Below, piece after piece: positions 23,782-34,792 of a DNA stretch of 64,000 nt. The notes below the pieces were generated by a model. The model worked only from the letters and a program-made list of their open reading frames with translations. It ran no database searches and was not told the origin of the DNA. Source of the stretch: Glycine soja (Eukaryota; Streptophyta; Magnoliopsida; Fabales; Fabaceae); the NCBI RefSeq assembly GCF_004193775.1, contig NC_041008.1:10311731-10375730 (forward strand), in the 5' to 3' direction. The stretch's first letter is position 1; every line of letters begins with the position of its first letter. A program made the position numbers and the translations under genes.

Positions 23782-23977
23782 GGGGATGACTATTGTGAGA
23801 AATACATTCTTATATGAGAATGAGAATAAATATCTTAACCGTTAGATTAGCGTAAATGACAGATTAAAAAAAAGAAATTGAGATTAAGAAACCTAAATTA
23901 AGCACTCACGAAACCTCCTTTCTTTGCCCTACCTCTGAAATTCTCCAAACTTTTGTTGCACTGGACGACGTGCCTAT
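23782..23977 (+). repeat. Left terminal inverted repeat of the MULE
   Basis: Pairs with 30147-30345 over nearly its full length, with scattered substitutions and small gaps. The inner limit is after CTGGACGACGTGCCTA. Confidence 0.85.
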
Positions 23978-25219
23978 GAGTGAGGGGATTATGGCCACAT
24001 TGCTACATGACGTGTGCCTTCACATCTTTTGGAGAGGCATTGTTGCCATTGTTATTGTTATCTTGGGGTAGTGAACAGGAGTTGAGTTTATATATGATGG
24101 AGGGTGCAGTGCAGGCAAAGATTAATCTTGCATTAGAGCACATTCACATATATAAGCAGACACATTTGACTACACTCTTTCAAATCTCTAGAATCTACCA
24201 CTCTTTCAAAACTCTCTGTTGAGGACTAGACATCAAAATTAGATGGTGCTCTAACATTTAATCTGAAGCAAGAACATAAACATAAATTATTAAGAGCAAC
24301 CTTGAAGCCAAGAGAGTAAAATTTGAGTAGGAACTCCTTAGATTTGCTGTCAATGTTCTTGTAAGAGCGCTCTAACATGATAATCAATTTAAGTGAAGAA
24401 AAAGAACATGTTGAGGTTGAAATTGAGCTTCTTAAGGGCAACATTGAATCGTGGGAAAGAAATCAATTCACTCAAATATGAGCTTCTAGTTATTGCGGCG
24501 CATAAAAACCACATATATGGAAGTTGCATTGCTTGTGTTGCTCTCTTCTATCCATTCATGCAACAATGTGTTTGTTTTTACTGTTTCACCTGTAGCTTTA
24601 TATTTATTGGTAATTGTTCTTTACCCAAAGTGTGGTGCTTCCAGTTTTCCAATTTAATATCAACTGTGTCATATGACTTGTTATGAAATAGATGTCTATT
24701 TTTGGACTCGATCTATGAGTTTTGTATAAATTTTTCATTTGGTACTTGCAAAATATAAACTGTTTTAGTTGGTGCAGAGTGCTTTTTTGTTATGAAATTC
24801 TAGTTCCTTTATACCACTTGATTTTTGGCAGTGAACTTATGCTACTTTGATACGTGACGTGGATTGTATGCAAATTAATATGGATACGTGAAAGAATAAG
24901 TTGGAAAGTTGGGTTTGGAGATTCTTTGACGGGGGTTATAGTTTATTTGTTTCTTCTTGATAAATAGATTGTAGCCTTTTGTCTTGATTCACTATTGTAA
25001 ATAAACAAAACAAAATGAATTAATTTTATAAAAGTTGTTCAATAAACAATATGATCAACAATGAATCAAAAATTAAGAAATATAGGAAACAAAATAAACA
25101 AAATTGCATTGATGCTAGAACAAAATATGAATTGAAAATCCAAATATTACTACTCTATTAAAAAAAAAGTTTCCCTTTTCAATAAAACCTGCAAAGTAAA
25201 TTAACCAAATTATATTTAA
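23978..25219. other. MULE interior without recognisable gene
   Basis: Open frames at 23980-24222 and 24393-24686 (+) resemble nothing I know. Another frame reads LSEEKEHVEVEIELLKGNIE near 24385, a short charged, coiled-coil-like run that might be a captured gene fragment, but this is weak. Confidence 0.35.
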
Positions 25220-26665
25220 GGTTTACAATTAACCAAAATCCATTGAAATCTTTGTGATTCTATCTGTAAGTAGTTCTGTGTGCCTTTGTGATTCTATTGC
25301 AGAATTGAATCTCATCCAGAATTCTACCAAACTAAGGTTCTTATTCAAGTAATTACCTAATAATGAATTTTCACTCAGCCAAAAATTTATTTTTGAAATA
25401 AGCAGGTATCCACATACTTCGCATATCATATATTTGTGAAAGCCAACCATTTTCTTCTAACTTAAAATCACAAATAATAGTTTTCCATGTTAGTTCAAAT
25501 TCTTTTGAAGACTCAGAATTCCAAATATAAGACTTAAAAGGACTATGAAAATCAATATTGGCATTCAAGGAAGCACCTACCTTCTGAGTTTTTTAAGAAT
25601 GTGCCACATACAAAATTTGTTAGAAATACCGGTGAAAACCTTTTTCCATTGCAATCTTCATAGTTGGGTCCTAATTTGTTATGATCACAATAGGTTTATG
25701 ACCACCCATGGATTTCAAAAATGTTTCAAATAACCACTCAAATGATTCAGCTTTTTCATTTGCTAACAAGGCAACTCCAAAAGTTATACTATGTTGATAA
25801 CGGTTTATGCCGTTGAATGGTGCAAAAACCATACAATACTTATTTGTATCGTATGTGGTATCAAATGAAACCACGCCTCCGAACAAAGAGTAATTTTTTC
25901 GACAAAGACCGTCTGCCCAAAACACATATTTTAGCCTCCCTTCATCATCAACCTGAAGATCATAGTAAAATGAATTGTTTATCTCATGTTTCCTCCTGAA
26001 ATTCTCAACAAACATATGGTCATCAGTGTCTTTAATCAGGCCTTTCAAGCCCGTAGAATAATTCTGGAGATCCTTTTTTGTCCATCCTATATTGTCATAA
26101 TTCCTAATCTACTCTTTCATTATCTGATAAGCTTTTGAAGGCCCTACATTAGCTTTATCAAAGCAAAGCAATAAATTCTTATGAACATTCTTTACATTTC
26201 TTGCAGACTTAAGAAATTGCTTCTTTGTAGGTGTGGCTAATGCATGTTTGTGGCCTTCATAAAATTGAAAAACTTTATATTTTCCATCTGTTGTCCTCTT
26301 GAAAACAATCTTTGCATTACACCCTTCCCTTGTTTGTTTTCTCCATCTGATTTTTGGCATTCTTTTTTCATCAACAAGAAATGCACTTATAGTCCTATTT
26401 TCTGCTTTGAAGCCTTGTCTTGAGCAGAGATAATATTTAAACTTTATTTCCCCATCTTTATATTTCACTTCAGTTGATCTGCATACATTGAAACCAACTT
26501 CAACTGCGTACGTTGTATAAAAGTTGTTGCCCTCTTCTAAAGTATCAAACATGTTGCCAACTATAGGCTTGAGTTGTTTATCACACTTGGGAACCCATCC
26601 TTGTAATGTGTACACGTGATCATTTAAGCCTTTTGACGGAGTAGTTACATTAACATCATTATAAC
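25220..26665 (-). pseudogene. FAR1/FHY3-related MULE transposase pseudogene
   Basis: The minus-strand reading begins around NDVNVTTPSKGLNDHVYTLQ and gives a FAR1 DNA-binding domain (FDTLEEGNNFYTTYAVEVGF, then GCNAKIVFKRTTDGKYKVFQ, EGHKHALATP) up to a stop at 26109. It continues upstream of the next open part with the transposase domain: GLKGLIKDTDDHMFVENF, FWADGLCRKNYSLFGGVVSF, DTTYDTNKYCMVFAPFNGIN (first catalytic Asp) and AESFEWLFETFLKSMGGHKP. It stops at 25671 in the second catalytic Asp area (VIITN then stop, DPTM). Beyond, broken pieces such as CMWHILKNS, WIPAYFKNKF and SAIESQRH remain. Stops and at least one shift near 25640 make it non-functional. Orientation and domains fit the autonomous gene of this MULE. 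Confidence 0.82.
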
Positions 26666-27239
26666 TAATCTACATAGAAATATTTCTAATAAATAAAAAA
26701 CAAAAAAAGGCCAATATAAAAACTTAATATCAATATTGTAAACTATAAAAGTATAATTGAACAAGAAAAACAAAACTCCTCATGAAATATGTTTGACTAT
26801 CTTATTATCAACAAAAAAGATAAGCAATTAATTATTTAAATTATTTTTTGGTGTGGACCTACACATTCATGAGATGCTTCCTCGTGAAATATGTTTGATT
26901 ATCATTAAATTATCAAGTGGTGGGGTTATGTATGAGGCAATATCAATTGCTCAAAGCTAGGGTTATGTCTATAAAAAGAAATTATCATTTGATAACTGTG
27001 GTGGGATTATAACCGAGGTAATATGTGTAACATTCCATTTTTTTCATAAATAAATTTAAAAAGTTTTTTAGTAAAAATAATAAAAATAAATAAATAGAGT
27101 AAATAATAGGTCATAAATGTCCCTAGCTATAAGTAGCAACATGTTAGGTTTTTCAGACTAACTCCTCAGCCTTCTCTGTCTCTCATTTTCGTTTTTTCCC
27201 TTCTCCTCTCAAAACCCTTTCTTTTTCGCGCAGTTCACT

Positions 27240-27535
27240 AAACTTGTCTCAGAAAAATGACGATCTCGGACTCATTCACCGTTGGATCGTCGTGAAATTT
27301 AAACACCAGGTTCACAATCCAATTCCGAGCATTCTCAGTGCTGGGAATTTCAAAATCATGTATGAGCTTATAGGAAAACCCTTCGCATTGTAGCCTTTTA
27401 ATTTCCCGTAGAAACCCAAAACTGTCTCGATAAAATTATGATCTCGGTTTCGTTAACCGTTGGATTTTCATGAAATTTGGATATGTTGTTCGAAATTCAA
27501 TTTCGCACATTTCCACCGTTTGGATTTGCGAGATA
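27240..27535. repeat. Diverged tandem duplication inside the solo LTR (first)
   Basis: Two units of about 115 bp at 27240-27355 and 27413-27530 share GATCTCGG, then ACCGTTGGAT and ATGAAATTT-like words, with a period of about 175 bp. Confidence 0.6.
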
Positions 27536-28349
27536 ATATTTGTGGAGGGAGAAAAAGTAATCGCATGAAGACAGTACAAGTGGAGGTTTCAATCTCTTCT
27601 CCGTCTCTCTGACGTTTGGAAATTCTATCGGAGCAGTCGGAGGAATAACTGAAGGAATCTCAGGGAACCGCTAGAGGTGCTGCTATCGCTGACTGAAGAC
27701 ACGTGAGTCCGCTCAGAGGTAAGGAATGAGTTATTCACAATTGAGAACTAGTGAGAACATGTGTAGGGATCTTTAGAGATATCAATTGGAATGAGTTTTT
27801 GGGTGTTTTTGCAATTTCATTTTATCGTTATAATTATTACAGTGAATTATATATGTTTGACAAACCAATTTTTGTGAAATTGATATGCTATTGTGTTGAG
27901 CGTGAACCCTATAAATTAATTACTTTTTCTAATTAATATGAATTGATGAAATAAAGTAATGAGAAATTTAGAGAGAGATATTGATTTTGTATTTTCTCTT
28001 TTTCTTGCTGTTTAGGTTTTTATATATAATTTAAAAAATTAATATCATAATTGAAACTGACCAAAGTGTTCATATAATTATTTAGAATCTGTGCATTGAA
28101 AGCTTACTTTGAAATTTGTGATTTAATATGATGTATGCTAGTTTATATATATAAAGGTAGTTATTTATATTAATAATTTATGTAAATAATATTGTAGAGT
28201 GTTATAGTATGATTCCAAAAATTATTAAGTGTTGGAGTTTGAGAATATTATGGTTAAATTTCATGAACATGTGTATGTTGTACTTTATGAATATCATTGG
28301 GAATGTTATGAGATGGTGGATGTGATGTTATGAGATGTTAAAGTGTGGA

Positions 28350-28945
28350 CATGATATTCGATTGTGAATAAGTGGATGTGTTTAACACTTGATGTTACAT
28401 TAATTATATCGTGAGCTATGAATTATACAATAACCCGACCAGTGTTTATGCGCAGTGTTAAAGAGAAAGTGTAGGTTCCTAGTTAGGAACCAGTGTTAAA
28501 TTGTAGCGCAATTGTGTTAAACATGTTTGAAACATGAGTGTGAGGTCGTGGTATTGTATAATTCATGAGCAGTGCTTATAAATGAAATATGTGATGAATT
28601 GTGGAATAATATGTTGCCTTGAGATTATAATATTGTTATTGAGATTGAGTAAAAGTGTAAAGTAGAACAGGTGTTGAATTGTGAGATACGTGAAAACATG
28701 TGATGGTGGATTGTGACATTATGAGATGTGAAATTGTGAATGAGTTTTGGTTGTGAATAAGTGTGTGATTAACTCTTGATGTGACATTATTTGTGTTGTA
28801 AGCTGTGAATTGTACAATAACCCGACCAATGTTATCTTGAGAAAAGTGTAAATGCACAGTGTTAAATTGTAGTGCAATATGTTGTACGTGTTTAAGACAC
28901 GAGTGTGAGGTTGTGGATATTGTATAATTCACTAGCAGTGTCTGT
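28350..28945. repeat. Diverged tandem duplication inside the solo LTR (second)
   Basis: Two units of roughly 220 bp at about 28365-28585 and 28730-28945. Both contain CAATAACCCGACCA, CAGTGTTAAATTGTAG-like words and GAGTGTGAGGT followed by ATTGTATAATTCA. Confidence 0.65.
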
Positions 28946-29829
28946 GTGCTAAAATGATTTTAGGGGTTGGACCTGAATCAGGAGGGAAAGGCCCTGATGG
29001 ACTCTTCGGAGTGTAGGCCTTGGGGGTCACCGGGTTTGAGTGCTCCTTTAAGCCTATGTTGATCTCATATGGTTGGAGCATTCTCGCAAAACATCGTGAC
29101 CCTGACTGGTCTCCCTATGATCTTACTTAGTGAGAGTGACCTGACAAACCCATTGTTTGGTGTGTCTTGTTATGCACTCCTAAGCGCCCCAGGGTGATTT
29201 TTCACTGACATGGTACCACATTGTATATAGGCTTGAGTCTTAGCATAACTGTCTCATGCGCTTGCTAATTGTTTATTATGAAATTGATGTGTTATTATGT
29301 CTTGATCAGAGCGTGTGATTCTTGTGTAATGTGATTGATGATTGAAAAGTGAACTTTGAATGACAAAGTGGTGGAATTACGTGAATTACGTGTAACTAAG
29401 TTTTATTTGGTTTATATGATATGTATATCTAGTTGTCTTGTTTCTCTATTAGTTAGGAATGTGATAACTCACTCCCCGTGTGTTGTTTGTGTTTGGATCC
29501 TGTGATGATCTTGAACTTTGTGTTCGGGGAAGCAGATGACTAGGTGAATTGCTTTAAGGAACTATGTGCTCAAGGACGTCGGGACACAACGCTCTTATAG
29601 AATGTGACATTGGGGTATAGGGTTTTATAGACGGCCTTGTTTGAGCCGAAGTGAATTTATTATTTATTTAGAAAAGTTTTATGATGATGTTAGAAAGTTA
29701 AATGTGAGCCTGCTACCCTCTTGAAAGACTTGTATTTAAATATGTTTTAAAAATTTGAATTAAGTTTAATTTTTTTTAATTATTTCTTTTATTATTAGTA
29801 CATATATGTGTGGGGTAGAGGGTGTCACA

Positions 29830-30146
29830 ATATCAGTCTAACCTTTTCAATATCAATTATCCCTTCACCGATGCAAGCAATAAACTCATATTATCATATA
29901 TGTTATACAGTTGTTTACGATATCAATTGCAAAGGTAATACACTTTTTTTTTTTATGTCTAGCGACTATAAAAATACTAACATCCCAGCGGAGCAACGAC
30001 TTTCAAGAAATCACGTCATCCAGTCTCGTTGAGGGTCAGTGGATGCAACAGGAAATTAGGGAATTTCAAAGGAAAAAGAAGTGACCGCACACATCAGGAA
30101 GCAATAAGGTTACAGTCCCCTACCAAATAATTCGCGCTCTCTTTTG
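29830..30146. other. MULE interior right of the solo LTR
   Basis: A short stretch with no recognised coding sequence, ending at the right terminal inverted repeat. Confidence 0.45.
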
Positions 30147-30345
30147 TAGGCACGTAGTCCAGTGCAACAAAAATTTGGAGAATTTCAGCGATAGGGAGAA
30201 GAAAGGAGGTCATGTGAGTGTGTAATTTAGGTTTCTTAATCTCAATTTCTTTTTTTAATTTCAATCATTTATGCTAATCTAACGGTTAAGAATGTTTATT
30301 CTCATTCTAACATAAGGATGCATTTCTCACAATAGTCATTCACTT
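30147..30345 (-). repeat. Right terminal inverted repeat of the MULE
   Basis: Inverted partner of 23782-23977. The outermost bases read TTTCTCACAATAGTCATTCA, pairing with TATTGTGAGAAAT and the preceding GATGAC on the left. Confidence 0.85.
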
Positions 30346-30571
30346 GTATTGTAATCACAGTTAAAGCCATATCAATTCATTTCTCTGTAATTTCTCACAA
30401 TGTCAAGAATCAAGACAAAACTACAACCATAGTTTAAAATAGATTTCACCCCTCACTTGCATGTACACTTTGGCACTCAAGTAAGAAAATATAAAAGGGG
30501 ACTGAATGAGAGTTCAAATGACAAAGTAGAAAGAATGCCCTATATATGGTGGAAACCAAGGAAAAATCAAT
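30346..30571 (+). repeat. 220-bp direct repeat, right copy (outside the MULE end)
   Basis: GTATTGTAATCACAGTTAAA through GGAAAAATCAA, matching 23561-23781 in the same orientation. It begins at the tip of the right TIR, just as the left copy ends at the tip of the left TIR. Confidence 0.85.
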
Positions 30572-31274
30572 TAGGCATTTGGTTGCGAGAATATGACAAG
30601 TTATATAGTAACCTTAGGTTGGGTGCACATTGACCTTACTTGTTGATCCATCCTCCAGGACAATGGCAGAGAAATTAATAATAATGTGAGTCCATGATGG
30701 GGGCAAATCCACCCTCCAATCAGCCTACAATATAGCGGAAGCCAATTGAGAATTTTTTTTCTTGGGAATCAAAGACAGATAGTGTTAGAGGATTTATAAT
30801 AATCAAGTTACATTACTCAACCAACTGAATTAGATCCTTTGACAAAGTTGAATTTAATTTTTTATTTATTATCTTCTCTCCTAAATCCAACCTCAAAACC
30901 ACTCAAACCTTTTAAAATAATAGAGAATCAAGCCCACCCTTGATTCATCCTTTTGCACCCATAGTAAAAACCACTTCAAAATACAATAAAGAGAACTAGT
31001 TAAATCAAGGGTTAACATATCTTAGGAGGAGTTTATTTCACAAAATATCTTATATTCTATTCACAAGGAATCATATTTTCAAAAATATTATAATAAGAAA
31101 TATTATTTTAGTACATTGAAAAGTATGTTTGGCTAGATTTTAACATTCCTAGGAGGTTTTGAAAAAAAAAAACTAAAGTAAAACATAAGAGTTGGAATGC
31201 AAGTTATATAGTTTAGTTAGAAAATAACTTTTCACACCTTTATAAAAATATAACTTTTTCCATTCTTCATCTTG
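30572..31274. other. Intergenic DNA, no gene seen
   Basis: Nothing recognisable; AT-rich with no clear repeat ends. Confidence 0.45.
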
Positions 31275-31779
31275 TAAGGGTGGAAAAACATATTAAAGCA
31301 TCCCAACCTACCTACTTTGTCTTAAGCAAGGCAAGGTTGGTTAACCTGGTGGAGGAAGTGGATTGAGAAATATAATCCATCTCACTTAGGGAGGGGTTGA
31401 TAGGTTGGCCTTTCAAAGGGTGAAATGGTAGGTTGAAGAGTTGGCTCACTATGGGTTGACTCATCAAAATTCATCCCAAAAATTATTTCATTACTTGTCA
31501 ACTCTTATACTTTAATTTTTCAAGGAACTTTGTATGATTTACTAAGTACTTATATCTTTTTATTAAGAAAATTCCTTTTGTGATGAGGTTAGTCATTCAA
31601 AAATTTAAAATTTACAAAATCTAAAATGATGGGTTAGTGGGTTAACTCAACAAAAGTTAAAGGTGGGTTAGGGTGGGCTAAATCAGTTGGTCAACTTGAC
31701 TTGAGTTGCATAACCTTGTCAATTATTTTTGGCCCGTTTAACAAGTTGCCAATACTTTCAACTCATTTTGTCACCTCTA
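31275..31779. mobile_element. 505-bp hAT-type MITE
   Basis: The ends TAAGGGTGGAAAAACA and CATTTTGTCACCTCTA are inverted, imperfect copies of the hAT-type TAGGGGTG end. The flanks TCATCTTG (31267-31274) and TCATCGTG (31780-31787) agree at 7 of 8 positions, as expected of an old 8-bp hAT target duplication. The interior is rich in GGGTTGAC and GGTTGG words and has no coding region. Confidence 0.7.
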
Positions 31780-31993
31780 TCATCGTGGGAATAGAAATGA
31801 CGTGTTTTGTTTCACATTTTTATTGCGATTTTTTACTTTTCATATGTGATTTTTAGAAGCTAATAATTATAGCTTCCACATCCCAAATGTGATTCCTCAG
31901 TCTTTAATCAGTTTTCAAACATCCTATCAAACACACTAACATGGAATACTCCCATAAACGAGTTTTCAATTTATGGAACAAACATCCTTTTAC

Positions 31994-32430
31994 CCCTTGT
32001 TTGGTATGATGGATGAAAATAATTTTGAGTGTTTGGAGGAGGTGAAATAAGATGAAAATATTTTTAAAAATTGTGAGATCACTATATTATTTTTCACTTA
32101 TTTTCATTCATCTTTTTATAGACCCATCTCTTCTCTCTATTCTCTTCAACCAAACCCTTTTAATTTTCACTTTATTTCTCACTTATTTTTACTTTTTGTT
32201 TTTATTTTTATTCATCATATTTCACTAATCTCTACCACATATTTTCAAAAATTTAAAAATTCCTTCTTAGTTTCTTCTTAATTTTCTGTATCTCTTTTCT
32301 TCTTTCTTCTTGATTCTCTTCAACCAAATACTTTTAATTTTTACTTTATTTCTTATTTATTTTCACTCGTCTTTTTATTTTCATTCATAATTTTTTTCTC
32401 TTATCTCTACCAAACATATCGAACTTCAAA
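31994..32430. mobile_element. Possible MITE with TTGTTTGGTA ends
   Basis: TTGTTTGGTATGATGGATGA on the left and TCTCTACCAAACATATCGA on the right are inverted in the TGTTTGGTA core and in GATGAAAATAA/TTTTCATTCAT further in. The right half contains two diverged copies (about 32140-32230 and 32310-32420) of TTCTCTTCAACCAAA...CTTTTAATTTT. No clean target duplication was seen. Confidence 0.45.
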
Positions 32431-32790
32431 ATTTTAAAAATTTCTTTTCTCAATATCTCAAACTTAAAAAAATAACATTTATTTTAATCTTAGAAATGTA
32501 AATAAAATAAATTAGAATCTAATTTTTATTTTATTTTATTATAAAGAAATGCCTTTCAAAAATTCAAAATTATTGACTTTTTTAAAATATTAATGATTAA
32601 AATAATTAATAATTTTAATTGTATAAATGACCAATTTGGTCCTTGTACTTTACATTCACTCTTAATTTAGTTCCCGTACCATAGAAATACACAATTTAGT
32701 TTACAATTAAGCAAATGTATCAACAATTTAGTCATAACGTTAAGTATCATCAATTTCAGTTAACTTTTATGACGATATGACACGTTAAAG

Positions 32791-33409
32791 TAGGGGTGTT
32801 TGCAATTTGGTTTTTTTATCCAAAAGTCACCCAAATCAAACTTAAAAAACATATGTGGTTTGGTTTGATTCAATTTTCATTTAAAATAAAATTTGAACCA
32901 AACCAAGCTAATATTTTACAGTCTGGTTTAGTTCGGTTTTTGTGATTTTTACTAAAATATTATTTCATTAAAATTTATATACCTATTTCATATTTTAAAT
33001 GAAATTACATTAAAAAAAATGTTGATAACAATCGACGAAACTTATTAATATGTTACACCTTCTACAATAAAATATACAAAATTTCATATATTTTAAACCA
33101 CCAAACATATCTTAAAAAAGTCATTTGAAAAAGAAAGTAATATGTATTGTACAAGTTTTGTATACATAACACTACACAATATTATGAAATTCAAGTGGCA
33201 CACACATAAAATGCATAATACTAAAGTAATATAAGTGTTAGTACAAGTGTTGTAGTTTGTTTGATTTGGATCAGTTTCAAAAATATAAATCGCAAATTGA
33301 ACTGAACCAATCGGTTTGAGAAAAAAATCATCCAAAAAAATCCAAAAAGAATAGGTTTGGTTCGATTTTTTATTTTTATTTTGGATTGGTTTGGATTTAA
33401 ACACCTTTG
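32791..33409. mobile_element. hAT-like MITE nested in the left arm of the long-TIR element
   Basis: The left end TAGGGGTGTTTGCAATTTGG and the right end GGTTTGGATTTAAACACCTTT are inverted. The sequence interrupts homology between the two arms of the host element, proving it inserted later. It is full of GGTTTGG/CCAAACC words, a known style of hAT MITE. The 8-bp flanks are too diverged to call. Confidence 0.65.
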
Positions 33410-33597
33410 ATTAAAAACGGCGTGGCAAATCCATGTGATTGAAGTGGAAGCCATGTGCTAGGTTAGACATGTAGGGTACGTTCCACGTCAACCAACAGTA
33501 TTTTGGACTAAAATATCAGTGATTTTTTTAAAAAAAAAAATTGATTTTAAAATTTAGAAAAAAAGTAACAACTATGTTGAGAAGAATGTTTTTCTTC

Positions 33598-34076
33598 CTA
33601 ATTTCGTGATAATACTTTCATCAACAGCGATAAATTGGTCCCCAACAAGTATAACTTCATCACAAAATCGTCCTCGACAATTATGTTTTTGGCTATCCTA
33701 TATATTTCATTTAGAACATCATCTCCAATACAGCCATCTACACCTGCATCCTCACCATTAGCCACTTTTTTGTTTGTGCGGCCAACTACTGCCTCATCAA
33801 CAACATTAGACACAACACACCACAAATGAGAATTTCCCGCATGACATCTATCACACGGTTAAAATATATGTGCACATCCTCATTTGGATCAACGAGAGAT
33901 GTCTTACACATAGCTAACACATCTTCATCCTTATTAAAAAGAATTAAATCATCCTGATACCTTTTTTGATACCAAATAAAACATCTTTTGAAACTGACTA
34001 TATCCACGTAAGCCTTACACAGGTTATGGACAGTCCACACCTTCGATAGGTTAGTCTCCAATGACTCTAGTAACAT
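33598..34076 (-). pseudogene. Broken frame, possibly MULE-associated N-terminal (PB1-like) protein
   Basis: Two overlapping minus-strand frames: 34076-33786 with WTVHNLCKAYVDIVSFKRCF, DDLILFNKDEDVLAMCKTSL and NEDVHIYFNRVID, then 33825-33598 with NVVDEAVVGRTNKK. A frameshift near 33800 would join them. The phrase around LFNKDEDVLAMC...VHIYF recalls PB1-like N-terminal parts of legume MULE proteins. I hold this only loosely. Its position inside a long-TIR element supports a transposon origin. Confidence 0.35.
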
Positions 34077-34792
34077 TGTTCACCATCCACGTACTCCAAA
34101 ACCTTACCTTATGAAGTTTCCTTTTGTCGTCTTCAACGCACACAAAGAAATTAAAAGTAAACAACAATCACAAACCAAACACCATTGTCCACCGCCGCAT
34201 TGTCATGACCACCGACTAAGCAAAGGCAGTCTCTCTCGTAAAAGAGAAAAAGGAACAGGAGTAGTAAAAGGTCAATTTATGATGACTTAATGAAAGATAA
34301 AAAAAAAAAAAATTAACATAATCCAACTAATAATTTAAGGCTTCCACTTTCACTGCATGGATTTGTTTGTGTCATGTCATCATAAATGTCAATTGAAAAG
34401 GAGAAAACTTAATAGTAAACTTAATTATTGATACATTTATATAATTGTAGACTAAGTTATGTATTTCCATAATACATGGATTAAATTGATAGCGAGTGAA
34501 AAATACACTGATGAAATTGGACATTTATCATTTTTATTTTTTAAAGAAACATCTTCTTACAACAATTAAAAATTATTTATTTACCTATATAGTGTTGAGA
34601 ATTACACTTCAAAAAAATATCGTACAAATATAAGAGATTCCGCCACTCAATAGTAGCAAATAGCAATTAAGACATTCAGATCTTAACCCCTAAGAAAAGT
34701 ATCGAAAAAAGACTCATAGTCCATCACCCAGCAAGAAAAAAGAAAATCGAAGAGGAAGAGCAAGGACACAACACAAAGAAGCAAAAGAAGAC

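Larger units (their letters stand above)
27026..29829. mobile_element. 2.8-kb solo LTR nested in the MULE (probably Gypsy)
   Basis: It starts TGTAACATTCC and ends GGGTAGAGGGTGTCACA, standard TG...CA ends, with 5-bp flanks atatg and atatc (4 of 5 alike). No gag-pol is present. A TATA-like CTATAAGTAG lies near 27126 and is followed by a pyrimidine-rich leader. The length and the ACCGTTGGAT-type wording recall large LTRs of legume Tat/Ogre Gypsy elements, but the lineage is an inference. Loss of the interior by LTR-LTR recombination would explain it. Confidence 0.68.
23782..30345. mobile_element. MULE-type DNA transposon with about 200-bp TIRs
   Basis: The left terminal repeat (about 23782-23977) is found inverted at about 30147-30345. 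Both arms share the words TATTGTGAGAAAT at the tips and TTAACCGTTAGATTAGC, AAATTGAGATTAAGAAACCT and TTGCACTGGAC further in. The interior carries a FAR1-related MULE transposase pseudogene on the minus strand. A 2.8-kb solo LTR is nested at 27026-29829; without it the element would be about 3.76 kb. A normal 9-bp MULE target duplication is not seen. Instead each end abuts a copy of a 220-bp direct repeat. Confidence 0.85.
32621..34529. mobile_element. Long-TIR DNA element (MULE-like) carrying a nested MITE
   Basis: Left sequence from GTATAAATGACCAATTTGG is repeated inverted on the right, ending in CCAATTTCAT-type sequence (GGACATTTATC at 34519-34529). Arm homology runs about 150 bp before the nested MITE and resumes after it with CAAATCCATG and GAAGTGGAAGCC. 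The flanks ATTTTAATT (32612-32620) and ATTTTTATT (34530-34538) agree at 8 of 9 positions, which fits a MULE 9-bp target duplication. The interior holds broken minus-strand frames (next entries). Confidence 0.72.
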
